In this document: piece by piece, positions 55,682-64,000 of the stretch | Layout of the letters: every line of letters begins with the position of its first letter | How positions within the stretch are numbered: position 1 is the first letter of the stretch | Assembly (NCBI GenBank): GCA_018268465.1 | Contig: JAFDWN010000037.1 | Location: 132,600-196,599, forward strand | DNA length: 64,000 nt | Reading direction: 5' to 3' | Source of the DNA: Actinomycetota bacterium | GTDB taxonomy: Bacteria > Actinomycetota > Actinomycetes > Mycobacteriales > Mycobacteriaceae | Made by a program: the position numbers and the translations under genes | Notes under the pieces: generated by a model | What the model was told of the DNA's origin: nothing | What the model saw: only the letters and a program-made list of their open reading frames with translations | Databases searched by the model: none

Positions 55682-56164
55682 TCAGGCGGCGGGCCGCTCG
55701 TTGGGCCCCCAGTTCCACACGGTCGGATCGACCGGCGGGTAGTTCATGCAGACGTCGGTGGCATGTGCCACGACGCCCTTGTTGTTGAAGAACAGCTTGG
55801 CCCAGTTACCCCAGCGGGTGGCCACCTGCTCGTAGTAGACGTTGGTGGCGGTGTCCTCGGAGTACTGCCTGCGGCCGGCGTAGTCGAGCGAGAAGAACCA
55901 GTAGATGCGATCCCGCGCCGCGTTCTCCACGTCGACCGGCCTGTTGTTGTAGTCGATCATGTACCGCTGGTAATAGATGGGCGAGGTATCGCGCGCCGCC
56001 GCCATGTACTGGTCCACCGTGCAGGTGGTCTTGAGCATCCGATTGGGAATCGGGTAGTCGTCGGTGGCGTCGGCGGACGCAATCCCCGGAGTGGCTGCCA
56101 GGCTGGCGACCACAGCAGCTCCCACCACACTGTTACGGATCACGCGCTTCAAACGGTGTGCCAC
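55682..56164 (-). CDS. Secreted DUF5078 protein
   Basis: 160 residues. Signal peptide 1-32 (SVVGAAVVASLAATPGIASA). Mature part with DDYPIPNRMLKTTCTVDQYM, YQRYMIDYNNRP, DRIYWFFSLDYAGRRQYSED and TDVCMNYPP, the DUF5078 pattern of mycobacteria with two cysteines likely forming a disulfide. Follows mmpS-mmpL-DUF732 on the same strand with 35 bp spacing, so it is probably part of that transcript. Function unknown; an accessory to the MmpL export system is inferred from the location. Confidence 0.85.
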   Translation of the reverse strand: MAHRLKRVIRNSVVGAAVVASLAATPGIASADATDDYPIPNRMLKTTCTVDQYMAAARDTSPIYYQRYMIDYNNRPVDVENAARDRIYWFFSLDYAGRRQYSEDTATNVYYEQVATRWGNWAKLFFNNKGVVAHATDVCMNYPPVDPTVWNWGPNERPAA

Positions 56165-56199
56165 GGTGTGCTTCCAATCGTCGATCTGGATGGTCGGTG

Positions 56200-56553
56200 T
56201 CAGCTCGGCTGCTGTTCGGCGACCTGCTGTAGCAAAGCCTGTTTGGCCGGGCAGTAGGTCTGGAAGGCCAGCGCCATGAACTGCCAGGCCTGCTCGGTGG
56301 TGCTGCCCTTCTGCAGCTGCATCGAGATGAATTTGGCTGAGTCGTAGGCGTTCTTATCGACACCGCGATCCAGCCGTTCGCAGGCGATCTTCCCGATCCA
56401 CGCGTTGTAGTCCTTCTGGCCGTAGATGCCGTAGGCATGCAACGCGTTGGCGAAATCGGTGTCGGGGTCGGCGTGCGCGACCGCCGGTGCGGCCACCGCG
56501 AACGCGGCGACGGCACCTGCGAGGATCGCGGCGCGAATACGTCGCCCGATCAT
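56200..56553 (-). CDS. Secreted DUF732 protein
   Basis: 117 residues from the ATG at 56553 that overlaps the mmpL stop by 4 nt. Signal peptide about 1-28 ([20 protein letters not shown]). DUF732 signature: [28 protein letters not shown] and [18 protein letters not shown], with two cysteines. DUF732 proteins are small helical mycobacterial secreted proteins of unknown role, frequently next to mmpL genes. Confidence 0.9.
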   Translation of the reverse strand: MIGRRIRAAILAGAVAAFAVAAPAVAHADPDTDFANALHAYGIYGQKDYNAWIGKIACERLDRGVDKNAYDSAKFISMQLQKGSTTEQAWQFMALAFQTYCPAKQALLQQVAEQQPS

Positions 56554-59444
56554 GATTGCGCCCCCTCGAGTTGACGGACGGGTTGGGGCCAGGGTATCGG
56601 ACGGGGGCGCTGGCGGACGTGCTGTGGCCACCAGAACCAGCGTCCGAGGAGCGCGGCGATGGACGGAGTCATCAGCGACCGCACCACCACGGTGTCGAAC
56701 AGCAGCCCCAGCCCGATGGTCGTGCCGACCTGGCCGATGACGATCAGGCTGCTGACCGCCATCGATCCCATGGTGAAGGCGAACACCAGCCCGGCGGCGG
56801 TGACCACGGAGCCGGTTCCGACCATCGCGCGGATGATGCCGGTATTCAACCCGGCGTGCAGCTCTTCCTTCATTCTTGAGACCAGGAGGAGGTTGTAGTC
56901 CGCGCCGACGGCGAGCAGCACGATCACCGACATCGGCAGCACCATCCAGTGCAGCGGGATGCCGACGATGTGTTGCCACAGCAGCACGGACAGGCCGAAG
57001 GAGGTGGCCAGGCTCAGCACCACCGTTCCGACGATGACGGCCGCGGCCACCACCGCCCGCGTGAGCAGCACCATGATGATGAAGATCAGGATGAGCGCGG
57101 CGACGGCGGCGATGATGAGGTCGTAGTCGGCGCCCTGCTGCATGTCCTTGTACGTCGCCGAACTGCCGCCGACATAGATGCTGGAGCCCTCCAGGGGTGT
57201 GCCCTTGATGGCGTCGGCCGCGGCGACCTTGAGCGGTTCGATGCGCGAGGTTCCCTCCTCCGTCAGCGGATCGCCCTGGTGGATGATGGTGAACCGGACC
57301 GCGTGGCCGTCGGGGGACATGAACAGTTTGATGCCGCGTTTGAAGTCGTCGTTCTCGAAGGCCTCCGGCGGCAGGTAGAACGAATCGTCGTTGCGCGCGG
57401 CGTCGAAGGCCTCGCCCATCGCCGTCGCATTGTCCTGCGCCGCCATGGTCTGGTCCTGCTGCGCCTTCTGCGCCTGATACTGGTTGAGCATCAGCTGCTT
57501 CTGCGTCTTCATGGTTTGGATCATCGGCGGCATCACCGCGACCATCCGGCCCGTGAGATCGGCCATCTGGTTGATGTCGGGAACGATGTCCTGGAAATCG
57601 TCGGACATCGTCGAAATTCCGTCGAGGCTGTCGAAGACCGAGCGCAGCGACCAGCACATCGGGATGTCGAAGCAGTGCGGTTCCCAATAGAAGTAGTTGC
57701 GCAGCGGCCGGAACTGGTCGTCGAAGTCGGCGAGGTGATCGCGCACGGTGGCGATGTCGTCGGATGTGACCGCCATCTTGTCGGACATCCTGCGGGTGAC
57801 CTCGGACAGCTGCTGGGTGATGCCCTGCATCTCGGTCATCGAGTCGATGGTGACCTGCATCTCGTCGGCCTGTACGAGGATGTTGTCGAGCACCTTCTGC
57901 TGATAGTCGTTGTTCATCAGCTGGCCGTTGCTGTTCTGGCTGATCGAGTAGGGAATCGTGGAGTGCTCGATCGGCTTTCCCTCGGGCCGGGTGATCGTCT
58001 GCACCTGGGCGATACCGTGCACCCGCGACATCGCCTTGGCGATCTTGTCGATGACCAGGAAATCGGCCGGGTTGCGCATGTCGTGGTCGGTTTCGATCAT
58101 CACCAGGTCGGGGTTCATCTTGGCCTGGGAGAAGTGCCGGTCGGCGGCCGCGTAGCCGACATTGGCCGGCACGTCGTCGGGTAGGTAGATGCGGTCGTTG
58201 TAGGTCGTGTAGTAGCCGGGCAGTGTGAGCAGGCCGACGAGCGACACGACGACGGCCGACACCAGGACGGCGCCGGGCCAGCGGACGGTCGCCGTGCCCA
58301 CCCGATGCCACAACCGTTGCCGCCCGGCCCGTTTGGGTTCCAGCACGCGACCGAACCTGCTGCACACCGCGATCACCGCCGGACCGAGGGTGAGCGCAGC
58401 GGCGACGACGATGATCATGCCGACCGACAGCGGGATGCCCATCGTCTGGAAATAGGGCAGCCGGGTGAAGTGCAGGCAGAACGTGGCTCCGGCGATCGTC
58501 AGGCCCGACGCCAGGACGACGTGCGCAGTCCCGTGGAACATGGTGTAGTAGGCCGATTCCCGGTCCTCGCCGGCCCGGCGCGCCTCCTGGTAGCGCCCGA
58601 TGAGGAAGATCGCGTAATCCGTCGCCGCGGCGATCGCCAACGTCACCACCATGTTGGTCGCGAACGTCGTCAACCCGAACACGTTGTGGTAGCCCAAGAA
58701 TGCCACCAGGCCGCGGGCACCGGACAGTCCGAGCAGCACCATGCCCAGCACGATGACCGTCGTCACGATCGACCGGTACACCAGCAGCAGCATGAGGGTG
58801 ATGACGCCGAAGGTGACCAACTCGATCATCTTCATGCTCGCGTCGCCAACCTCGTTCTGGTCGGTGGAGGTCGCCGCGGGACCCGTGACGTAAGCCTTCA
58901 CGCCGGGCGGCGCCGGCGTCTCGGAGGCGATCTGGCGGACCGTCGCCACCGACTCGTTGGCCAGGGCTTCGCCCTGGTCACCGGCGATATACACCTGGAC
59001 GTAGGCGGCTTTGTTGTCGGTGCTCTGGGCTCCGGACGCGGTGAAGGAGTCGCCCCAGAAGTCCTGGACATGCTGGACGTGCTTGGTGTCGGCGCGCAGG
59101 TCGCGAACGATCTTGTCGTAGAAGGCGTGCGCCTCGGCGCCCAAGGGTGCGTCGCCTTCGATCACGATCATCACCGAACTGCTGGTGTCGTACTCCTGGA
59201 ACACCTGGCCGACCCGTTTGGTCGCGATCATCGACGGCGCGTCGTTGGGGCTCATCGACACCGCACGCAGCTTGCCGACCTCTTCCAGCGTCGGCACCGC
59301 GGTGTTGAGCACGGCGATGAGGGCGATCCAGCCCAGGATGATCGGCACGGCGAACATCCGGATGAACCGCGCGATCCGCGGACGTTCCCGATGTCGCTGG
59401 GTCGGGATGGCGTCGGTCGTGACGTCGTCCACCGATGTGGTCAT
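56550..59444 (-). CDS. MmpL-type RND transporter (MmpL4/5-like)
   Basis: 964 residues, the full MmpL size. TM1 near 30-50 ([20 protein letters not shown]), first outside domain, TM2-6 with the proton-relay [16 protein letters not shown]. The second outside domain contains long coiled-coil-like helices ([40 protein letters not shown]), then TM7-12 with [15 protein letters not shown]. The large helical second domain and the overlapping upstream mmpS place it with MmpL4/MmpL5, exporters of siderophores, lipids and drugs. Flanked by DUF732/DUF5078 genes and a divergent TetR gene. Confidence 0.95.
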   Translation of the reverse strand: MTTSVDDVTTDAIPTQRHRERPRIARFIRMFAVPIILGWIALIAVLNTAVPTLEEVGKLRAVSMSPNDAPSMIATKRVGQVFQEYDTSSSVMIVIEGDAPLGAEAHAFYDKIVRDLRADTKHVQHVQDFWGDSFTASGAQSTDNKAAYVQVYIAGDQGEALANESVATVRQIASETPAPPGVKAYVTGPAATSTDQNEVGDASMKMIELVTFGVITLMLLLVYRSIVTTVIVLGMVLLGLSGARGLVAFLGYHNVFGLTTFATNMVVTLAIAAATDYAIFLIGRYQEARRAGEDRESAYYTMFHGTAHVVLASGLTIAGATFCLHFTRLPYFQTMGIPLSVGMIIVVAAALTLGPAVIAVCSRFGRVLEPKRAGRQRLWHRVGTATVRWPGAVLVSAVVVSLVGLLTLPGYYTTYNDRIYLPDDVPANVGYAAADRHFSQAKMNPDLVMIETDHDMRNPADFLVIDKIAKAMSRVHGIAQVQTITRPEGKPIEHSTIPYSISQNSNGQLMNNDYQQKVLDNILVQADEMQVTIDSMTEMQGITQQLSEVTRRMSDKMAVTSDDIATVRDHLADFDDQFRPLRNYFYWEPHCFDIPMCWSLRSVFDSLDGISTMSDDFQDIVPDINQMADLTGRMVAVMPPMIQTMKTQKQLMLNQYQAQKAQQDQTMAAQDNATAMGEAFDAARNDDSFYLPPEAFENDDFKRGIKLFMSPDGHAVRFTIIHQGDPLTEEGTSRIEPLKVAAADAIKGTPLEGSSIYVGGSSATYKDMQQGADYDLIIAAVAALILIFIIMVLLTRAVVAAAVIVGTVVLSLATSFGLSVLLWQHIVGIPLHWMVLPMSVIVLLAVGADYNLLLVSRMKEELHAGLNTGIIRAMVGTGSVVTAAGLVFAFTMGSMAVSSLIVIGQVGTTIGLGLLFDTVVVRSLMTPSIAALLGRWFWWPQHVRQRPRPIPWPQPVRQLEGAQS

Positions 59445-59869
59445 GCCGACTTCACCAGGCAGAAGGTTTCGGCGTTCACGCCCGTAGCGGTCCTCTCGTC
59501 CTTGACCACGTCATCGACGGTGACCCGGCAGCTGATGGAATGCCCGTCACCCTGGGCGACGATGTTCGGCGACGCCGATGGTGAGGTGGTGCTCAGGGTC
59601 AGCGACCATGGCAGTGCGACGCTGCCGGTGCGCTGCGGCTTGCCCTCGAGATCCAGGTAGTTGATGACCGCCGACCCGCCCGAGCCGAACACCTCGTAGG
59701 TCACCACTTTCGGGTTGAAGTCCTCGGCGCTGTCGGAGCTCTTGGGTGTCACGATGACGGGGTCGGCACCGAATACGGAGCGCGCGTTCGTCACCGCGAC
59801 CGCTCCGACGGCAGCGGCGGCGACCACCAGCATCGGGATCCACACACGGCCCAGGGCTTTCAGCATCAC
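59441..59869 (-). CDS. MmpS-family membrane-anchored accessory protein
   Basis: 142 residues. One N-terminal helix ([20 protein letters not shown]), then the MmpS beta domain with [40 protein letters not shown] and [15 protein letters not shown]. MmpS proteins dock on MmpL on the outside of the membrane. The stop overlaps the mmpL start by 4 nt. Two adjacent ATGs (59869, 59866) could start it. First gene of the export operon. Confidence 0.93.
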   Translation of the reverse strand: MMLKALGRVWIPMLVVAAAAVGAVAVTNARSVFGADPVIVTPKSSDSAEDFNPKVVTYEVFGSGGSAVINYLDLEGKPQRTGSVALPWSLTLSTTSPSASPNIVAQGDGHSISCRVTVDDVVKDERTATGVNAETFCLVKSA

Positions 59870-60005
59870 GAGCGCCCGTCGCGGCCTGTCGCGGCGGCTG
59901 CTGGCGGCATGTCTACGACGGCGGTCATTGTTCGGCCTTTCAGCGTTCGAAGCCTCCCCGGATTCGGCAGCCCGGCGCAGCGCTAGACAGATAAGCTAAC
60001 GATTT

Positions 60006-60028
60006 AAGTGGATAAGGTCAATCCACTT
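60006..60028. promoter_or_regulatory. Candidate TetR operator in the mmpS/tetR gap
   Basis: Inverted repeat AAGTGGAT-N7-ATCCACTT, 8-bp perfect arms, 30 bp before the tetR GTG in an unusually AT-rich stretch. Size and position between the divergent genes fit a TetR-family operator. Confidence 0.65.
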
Positions 60029-60057
60029 CGACTGTTGCGCCCGTTACACTCGGTTCA

Positions 60058-60744
60058 GTGAGCTCCCACCCGACGGCTGATCGGCCGCTGCGCAAGGATG
60101 CGCAGCGCAACCGGCAGCGTGTCATCGACGCCGCCCGCGAACTGTTCGCGGAAAAGGGTCTGGAGCCCAACCTCAACGATGTCGCCCGCCACGCCGGCGT
60201 GGGAGTGGGCACCGTCTACCGGCGCTTCGCCAGCAAGGAGGAGCTCCTCGAGGCGATCTTCGAGGACGGCCTCAACCAGATCACCGCGCTCGCCGAAGTC
60301 GCTCTGCGCCATCAAGATTCGTGGCGGGGTTTCGTGTGGTTCGTCGAGCAGATGTGCCAGATCACCGCCACCGACCGGGGTCTGCGCGAGATCGCCTTCA
60401 GCAAGGCCTACGGCGGCTCCCGCGTGAACGCCGCCCAGGATTGCCTCAGTCCGGTCGTCACCAGAATCGTCGAGCGCGCGCAGGCCGACGGCTATCTCCG
60501 TCCCGGCCTGTCCTCGACCGACATGCCGATCATCAGCCTGCTGGCGGGCACGGTCAGCGAGTTCGCCGGCCACGTCGATGGCGAGCTGTGGCGCCGCTAT
60601 GTGGCGATTCTGATCGACGGCATGCGCTGCCGCCCCGGCCAGGCGCCGCTGCGCGTCGATGCGCTCGACGAGCCGGGCCTGGACGCCGCGATGCGAACCT
60701 GGGAGCCGGCAGGATCGCCCGCCCGGGCGCTGCCGACACAGTAG
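60058..60744 (+). CDS. TetR-family regulator divergent from mmpS-mmpL
   Basis: 228 residues, GTG start. N-terminal helix-turn-helix: RVIDAARELFAEKGLEPNLN followed by DVARHAGVGVGTVYRRFAS. The C-terminal ligand-binding helices run to a Pro/Ala-rich end. The divergent layout with mmpS-mmpL and the operator between them make it the probable local repressor of the exporter, comparable to TetR-controlled MmpS5/MmpL5 systems reported in other mycobacteria. Inducer unknown. Confidence 0.9.
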   Translation: MSSHPTADRPLRKDAQRNRQRVIDAARELFAEKGLEPNLNDVARHAGVGVGTVYRRFASKEELLEAIFEDGLNQITALAEVALRHQDSWRGFVWFVEQMCQITATDRGLREIAFSKAYGGSRVNAAQDCLSPVVTRIVERAQADGYLRPGLSSTDMPIISLLAGTVSEFAGHVDGELWRRYVAILIDGMRCRPGQAPLRVDALDEPGLDAAMRTWEPAGSPARALPTQ

Positions 60745-60989
60745 CCCCGCGATCCCGGCGGCTCGCAGCTCGCCCGCAACGCGCGAGGACAGATTCGCCG
60801 GCCACCACGTCGCTACTGGTCGAGCCGAGCACGCGCGCCGCTCCCGCCGGCCGCGCGCTTTCGCTGATTGTCGCTGCCGGCGATGGCAAAATGTGAGGCT
60901 CATCGCCGTGAGAACAGGTTGGGGCGCACGTTGCACTACGACACCCGTCGCAAAGGCCCAGACCTGCAGGGGGTTGCGAGGGCGGCGCG

Positions 60990-61949
60990 GTGACGATCAG
61001 ATTCGACGCTCGGACAATCCCGGTTGCCGATCGCGAAGAAGTGGTACGTGCCATTATCTCGCGAACTCTTGTGCCGCTGGAGATCGACTTCATGGCCGAT
61101 CGCGGCCCGGCTGCGACGAGCTTGGCGATCACGGACCTGACCGAGCTCACGGTGTGGTCCGTCACCTCGACTGCCAACAAGGTCCACTACAGGGCGTTGC
61201 CCCGCGACGACACCAGGCCGAGCCTCATCCTGGGGATGCAGGTGGCAGGGTCCTGCGTGGTTGCCCAGCGCGACCGCGAAATGACCCTGCGCCCAGGTGA
61301 TTTGGCCGTCTGGGACTCAACAACGCCATTCGCCATCGCTGATGCGGACGGCATCTCCCAGCATAAGTTCCGAATACCCCTGGATAGACTGGCATTACCA
61401 GTCGACGTCATCCGGCAGATCAGCACGGTTCGATTGTGCCCAGACCACCCGATCTCAGACATGACCGTCGATTACTTCCAGCGACTGGCCGCCAAGCCGG
61501 GAGCGTTTGATCGCCCGGGCGGCGACGTGGTCAGTCAGCCTGGTCTCGACTTGCTTCGCGCGGCGATCACGACCCATCTCGACGCCGTCGAGTTGGGCAA
61601 GGAGGCGCTCCAGGCCACTCTCTTCCTGCGAATCATGGAGTACGTCCAACTGCACGTGCAGGAACCAGACCTCGACGCCGGCCGCATCGCCGCTGAACAC
61701 CACATATCGGTGCGGCAGCTGTACCGAATCCTGGCGGCCGAAGGCGTCTCGCTCGGGGACTGGATCCGAACGCGACGACTCGAAGGAGCACGCAGAGACC
61801 TCGCCGTGGCATTTCTGCAGGATCCAATCTCCGCAGTCGCCCGGCGGTGGGGGTTTACCGATGCCTCCAGTTTTGCGCGAATGTTCCGAGCCACCTACGG
61901 CGTGTCCCCGAGCGAATGGCGAGACCAGGCCCGGCAAGCATCTGCCTGA
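60990..61949 (+). CDS. AraC-family transcriptional regulator
   Basis: 319 residues, GTG start. N-terminal AraC-binding-like cupin domain about 1-190 (SLILGMQVAGSCVVAQRDRE, LRPGDLAVWDSTTPF). C-terminal double HTH about 215-315 (DAGRIAAEHHISVRQLYRIL, then AVARRWGFTDASSFARMFRA and YGVSPSEWR). The layout matches the AraC-binding-like/NphR group that controls aromatic or xenobiotic degradation genes. It stands 186 bp upstream of an alpha/beta hydrolase gene on the same strand, a possible target. The 245 bp before it show no gene I could support. Confidence 0.9.
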   Translation: MTIRFDARTIPVADREEVVRAIISRTLVPLEIDFMADRGPAATSLAITDLTELTVWSVTSTANKVHYRALPRDDTRPSLILGMQVAGSCVVAQRDREMTLRPGDLAVWDSTTPFAIADADGISQHKFRIPLDRLALPVDVIRQISTVRLCPDHPISDMTVDYFQRLAAKPGAFDRPGGDVVSQPGLDLLRAAITTHLDAVELGKEALQATLFLRIMEYVQLHVQEPDLDAGRIAAEHHISVRQLYRILAAEGVSLGDWIRTRRLEGARRDLAVAFLQDPISAVARRWGFTDASSFARMFRATYGVSPSEWRDQARQASA

Positions 61950-62135
61950 CCGGCGTCCGCCGGCAACCCCGCCGCTAGGACGACGTGCCTCACTGTGTGC
62001 CGAGACATATGCACCCCGTGCCCGACCGGCCGGCGGACGGTTTCGCGTACGCGATCCGACCTAGGGTCGCAATCAAGCGCTCAGCCGACGGCTCGGCGCC
62101 GGATGAACCGACTTCCCGACACGAGGAAACGCCTT

Positions 62136-62945
62136 ATGACATCGCCAGCGAAACCCAACCCGGTCATCTTCATTCACGGGCTGTGGATCCACGCGACTGC
62201 TTGGCAACCGTGGCTCGACCACTTCGAGAACAACGGCTACGCGGTGTCCGCACCGGGTTGGCCTGGGGAGCACGCGACAGTCGCACAGACACGCGCGAAC
62301 CCGGACGGAATGAACGATGTCGGTATCCAGCAGATGATCGATCACTACGCGGGAATCATCACCGCGCGCGGCGGCACCAAACCCCTGGTGGTGGGGCACT
62401 CCTTCGGTGGATTGATTGCCCAGGAGTTGCTGGCCCAAGACCTCGTCGCGGCTGCCGTCGCCATCGACCCCGCCCCCATCAAAGGAGTCAAGGCCCTCCC
62501 ACTGGCGCAACTGAGGTCGGCATTCCCCGTCCTCGGCAACCCCGCCAACCGACGCCGCACCGTGTCGCTGACGGCCAAGCAGTTCCACTACGCCTTCGGT
62601 AACACGCTCAGCGAAGGGGAATCGAACGCGCTGCACCAGGCATGGTCAATCCCGGGTGCCGGCAGGCCACTATTCGAGGATGCCAGCGCGAACTTCTCAC
62701 GCCACTCGGCGGCCAAAGTCGATACTCGGCGGGCCGACCGCGGCCCGCTGTTGTTGACATCAGGCACTGAGGACCACGTCGTCCCCTTCAAAGTCACCAA
62801 GGAGGTGGTCGCCATGTACTCAAAAAGCCGGGCAGTCACGGACTTCCACATCTTCGAAGGACGTGGCCACTCCCTCACCATCGACAGTGGCTGGAAAGAC
62901 GTCGCCGGAGTCACGCTCGAGTGGTTCGCAACCATGGGTTTTTGA
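62136..62945 (+). CDS. Alpha/beta hydrolase, paralogue of the one at 51065-51904
   Basis: 269 residues from the ATG at 62136, 9 nt after GAGGAAA. HGLWIHATAWQPWLDHFENN, nucleophile Ser89 in VVGHSFGGLIAQE, acid in TSGTEDHVVPF and His in EGRGHSLTIDSGW. Ser89 is at the same residue number as in the 51065 protein, and intervening blocks match. Cytosolic. Possibly regulated by the upstream AraC protein. Substrate unknown. Confidence 0.87.
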   Translation: MTSPAKPNPVIFIHGLWIHATAWQPWLDHFENNGYAVSAPGWPGEHATVAQTRANPDGMNDVGIQQMIDHYAGIITARGGTKPLVVGHSFGGLIAQELLAQDLVAAAVAIDPAPIKGVKALPLAQLRSAFPVLGNPANRRRTVSLTAKQFHYAFGNTLSEGESNALHQAWSIPGAGRPLFEDASANFSRHSAAKVDTRRADRGPLLLTSGTEDHVVPFKVTKEVVAMYSKSRAVTDFHIFEGRGHSLTIDSGWKDVAGVTLEWFATMGF

Positions 62946-63070
62946 TCCCGAACGCCCTGCCAGCCACCTCGTCCTCCGTCTGCCGTGAACAGCCGCGGCG
63001 ACGAAATAGACGGCGACAACGAGATTTTCACCGCGACGTATGTTCGCGACCCAACAGATTGGAAATTCTG

Positions 63071-63913
63071 ATGTTTGAACGCTCGAGAAAGACCATTCGA
63101 ATTGCGGCACTGGCGAGTGCCGCGGCGATGACGTGTGCCATGGTGGGTCCAATGGCCGCCGCCGCCGGCGAACCCGCCTCGCCTCCGCCGAACGGCGCGA
63201 AGCCCACCATCGTTCTGGTCCACGGTGCCTTTGCCGACGCGTCGAGTTGGGGCGGCGAAGTCGCAGCGTTGCAGAAGCAGGGATACGACGTTCGCGCGAT
63301 CGCCAATCCGTTGGAGAACCTCGACAGCGACGCCGAATCGGTGAAGGACTTCCTCGCCACGTTGAGTGGACCGATCGTGCTGGTCGGGCATTCCTACGGT
63401 GGGTCGGTCATCACGAACGCCGCCGCCGGCAATCCCAACGTCAAAGCGCTGGTCTATGTCGACGCCACAGCTCCCGACGTGGGCGAGTCGACGGCTGCGC
63501 TCAGTGGCGCCGACTCGGTACTGACCAGACCCCAGGGCGAACTGTTCGACCCCGTGCCTTCCCCCGGTGGACCGGACGGAGCGGTGAAGCTCTTGTTGAA
63601 GAAGGACATCTTCCTTCAGCACTTCGGCAACGACCTTCCGCCGGACCTCGCCGCGCGAGCCTGGGCCAGCCAGCGGGCAGTTTCGGCGGCCGCACTGTTC
63701 GCACCGTCCAAGAACGCCGCATGGAAGGACATCCCTTCCTGGTTCTTCATCAGCAGCGGAGATCAGGTCATCACCCCGGCCTCAGAGTCCGCCATGGCCG
63801 CCCGAGCACACTCACAGGTCACACACTTCGACGGCGGCTCACACCTGACACTGGTCACACACCCCGACGCCGTCACACAGGTGATCGACGCCGCGATCGC
63901 ATCCGTGCATTAA
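63071..63913 (+). CDS. Secreted alpha/beta hydrolase
   Basis: 280 residues from the ATG at 63071; only a weak ribosome-binding site (GGAAA) is visible. Signal peptide about 1-32 (IRIAALASAAAMTCAMVGPM). VLVHGAFADASSWGGEVAAL, nucleophile Ser108 in LVGHSYGGSVITNAA, acid in SSGDQVITP and His in DGGSHLTLVTHPD. The HGAFADASSW form marks a common actinobacterial exported esterase-like group. Third gene of the right-end regulator-hydrolase cluster; 125 bp gap before it. Confidence 0.9.
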   Translation: MFERSRKTIRIAALASAAAMTCAMVGPMAAAAGEPASPPPNGAKPTIVLVHGAFADASSWGGEVAALQKQGYDVRAIANPLENLDSDAESVKDFLATLSGPIVLVGHSYGGSVITNAAAGNPNVKALVYVDATAPDVGESTAALSGADSVLTRPQGELFDPVPSPGGPDGAVKLLLKKDIFLQHFGNDLPPDLAARAWASQRAVSAAALFAPSKNAAWKDIPSWFFISSGDQVITPASESAMAARAHSQVTHFDGGSHLTLVTHPDAVTQVIDAAIASVH

Positions 63914-63962
63914 CCGGCGTTGGTGGGGCTGCTGAGACGCTAGTCGAATCTTGCCTAGTAGG

Positions 63963-63980
63963 GCCGACAGTTGCGTCGGC
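63963..63980. terminator. Small hairpin after the last hydrolase gene
   Basis: GCCGAC-AGTTGC-GTCGGC, a 6-bp stem 50 nt after the stop of the secreted hydrolase, without a U-tract. A possible terminator; the downstream context is cut by the window edge. Confidence 0.3.
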
Positions 63981-64000
63981 TAGTACTGCAGCCGTAGATC

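Noticed and set aside
56554-58365. Upstream extension of the DUF732 frame
   Set aside because: It runs through the mmpL gene in a wrong frame; the signal peptide starts at the ATG at 56553.
60745-64000. Right-end region as a genomic island on base composition
   Set aside because: It looks slightly less GC-rich by eye, but I computed nothing and saw no integrase, tRNA or att-like repeats.

Overview
This is a GC-rich actinobacterial chromosome segment, almost certainly from a mycobacterium (Mycolicibacterium/Mycobacterium). The evidence is the gene content: a mycothiol-dependent formaldehyde dehydrogenase, an antigen 85-type mycolyltransferase, an mmpS-mmpL pair with DUF732 and DUF5078 partners, a PknE-like receptor kinase, a GarA-like FHA protein and secreted DUF4185 proteins. 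Frequent GTG starts and 4-nt stop/start overlaps fit the same group. I saw no rRNA, tRNA, CRISPR array, transposase or prophage. The species cannot be named from the sequence alone.

Left part (1-15.5 kb): the truncated 3' end of mscR leads an operon with an MBL hydrolase and a GH5-like lipoprotein. Then come a SHOCT membrane protein, a LapA-like protein with a SABATH methyltransferase, an Hsp70-like membrane protein, a reductase, a catalase-type peroxidase/cytochrome b561 pair, two DUF4185 proteins, a DUF559 nuclease-like gene and an MMPL transporter. The DUF559 gene sits exactly between two directly repeated copies of a 64-bp palindromic element; a third copy lies at 2554-2617.

Middle (15.5-34 kb): DUF1918, glycogen phosphorylase, a small secreted protein, the Ag85-like protein, a pair of overlapping paralogues, a large surface DUF4185 protein, DoxX, an ECF sigma factor overlapping a membrane Rieske protein (candidate redox-sensing anti-sigma factor), the PknE-like kinase, a double-length phosphofructokinase with a degenerate second half, an HDAC-like hydrolase and a P1 peptidase-CocE hydrolase operon.

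34-43 kb is one eight-gene minus-strand operon built with tiny overlaps: a dipeptide-type ABC importer (substrate-binding protein, two permeases, two ATPases), a Rieske oxygenase, an MTOX/sarcosine oxidase-type flavoprotein and a methyltransferase. It reads as an uptake and N-demethylation pathway for a methylated amine. A divergent S9 oligopeptidase follows.

45.5-48.2 kb holds a divergent MDMPI-family/PadR pair around a perfect 18-bp inverted repeat, bracketed by a second repeat family, then the GarA-like protein. 48.5-55.6 kb is a catabolic-looking operon (HD, SRPBCC-like, isochorismatase, crotonase, two alpha/beta hydrolases) next to a large LuxR-type regulator. 55.7-60.7 kb is the mmpS-mmpL locus with a divergent TetR and a candidate operator. 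The right end has an AraC regulator and two alpha/beta hydrolases.

No coordinate was checked by alignment or database search. Family assignments come from motifs and remembered family sequences.
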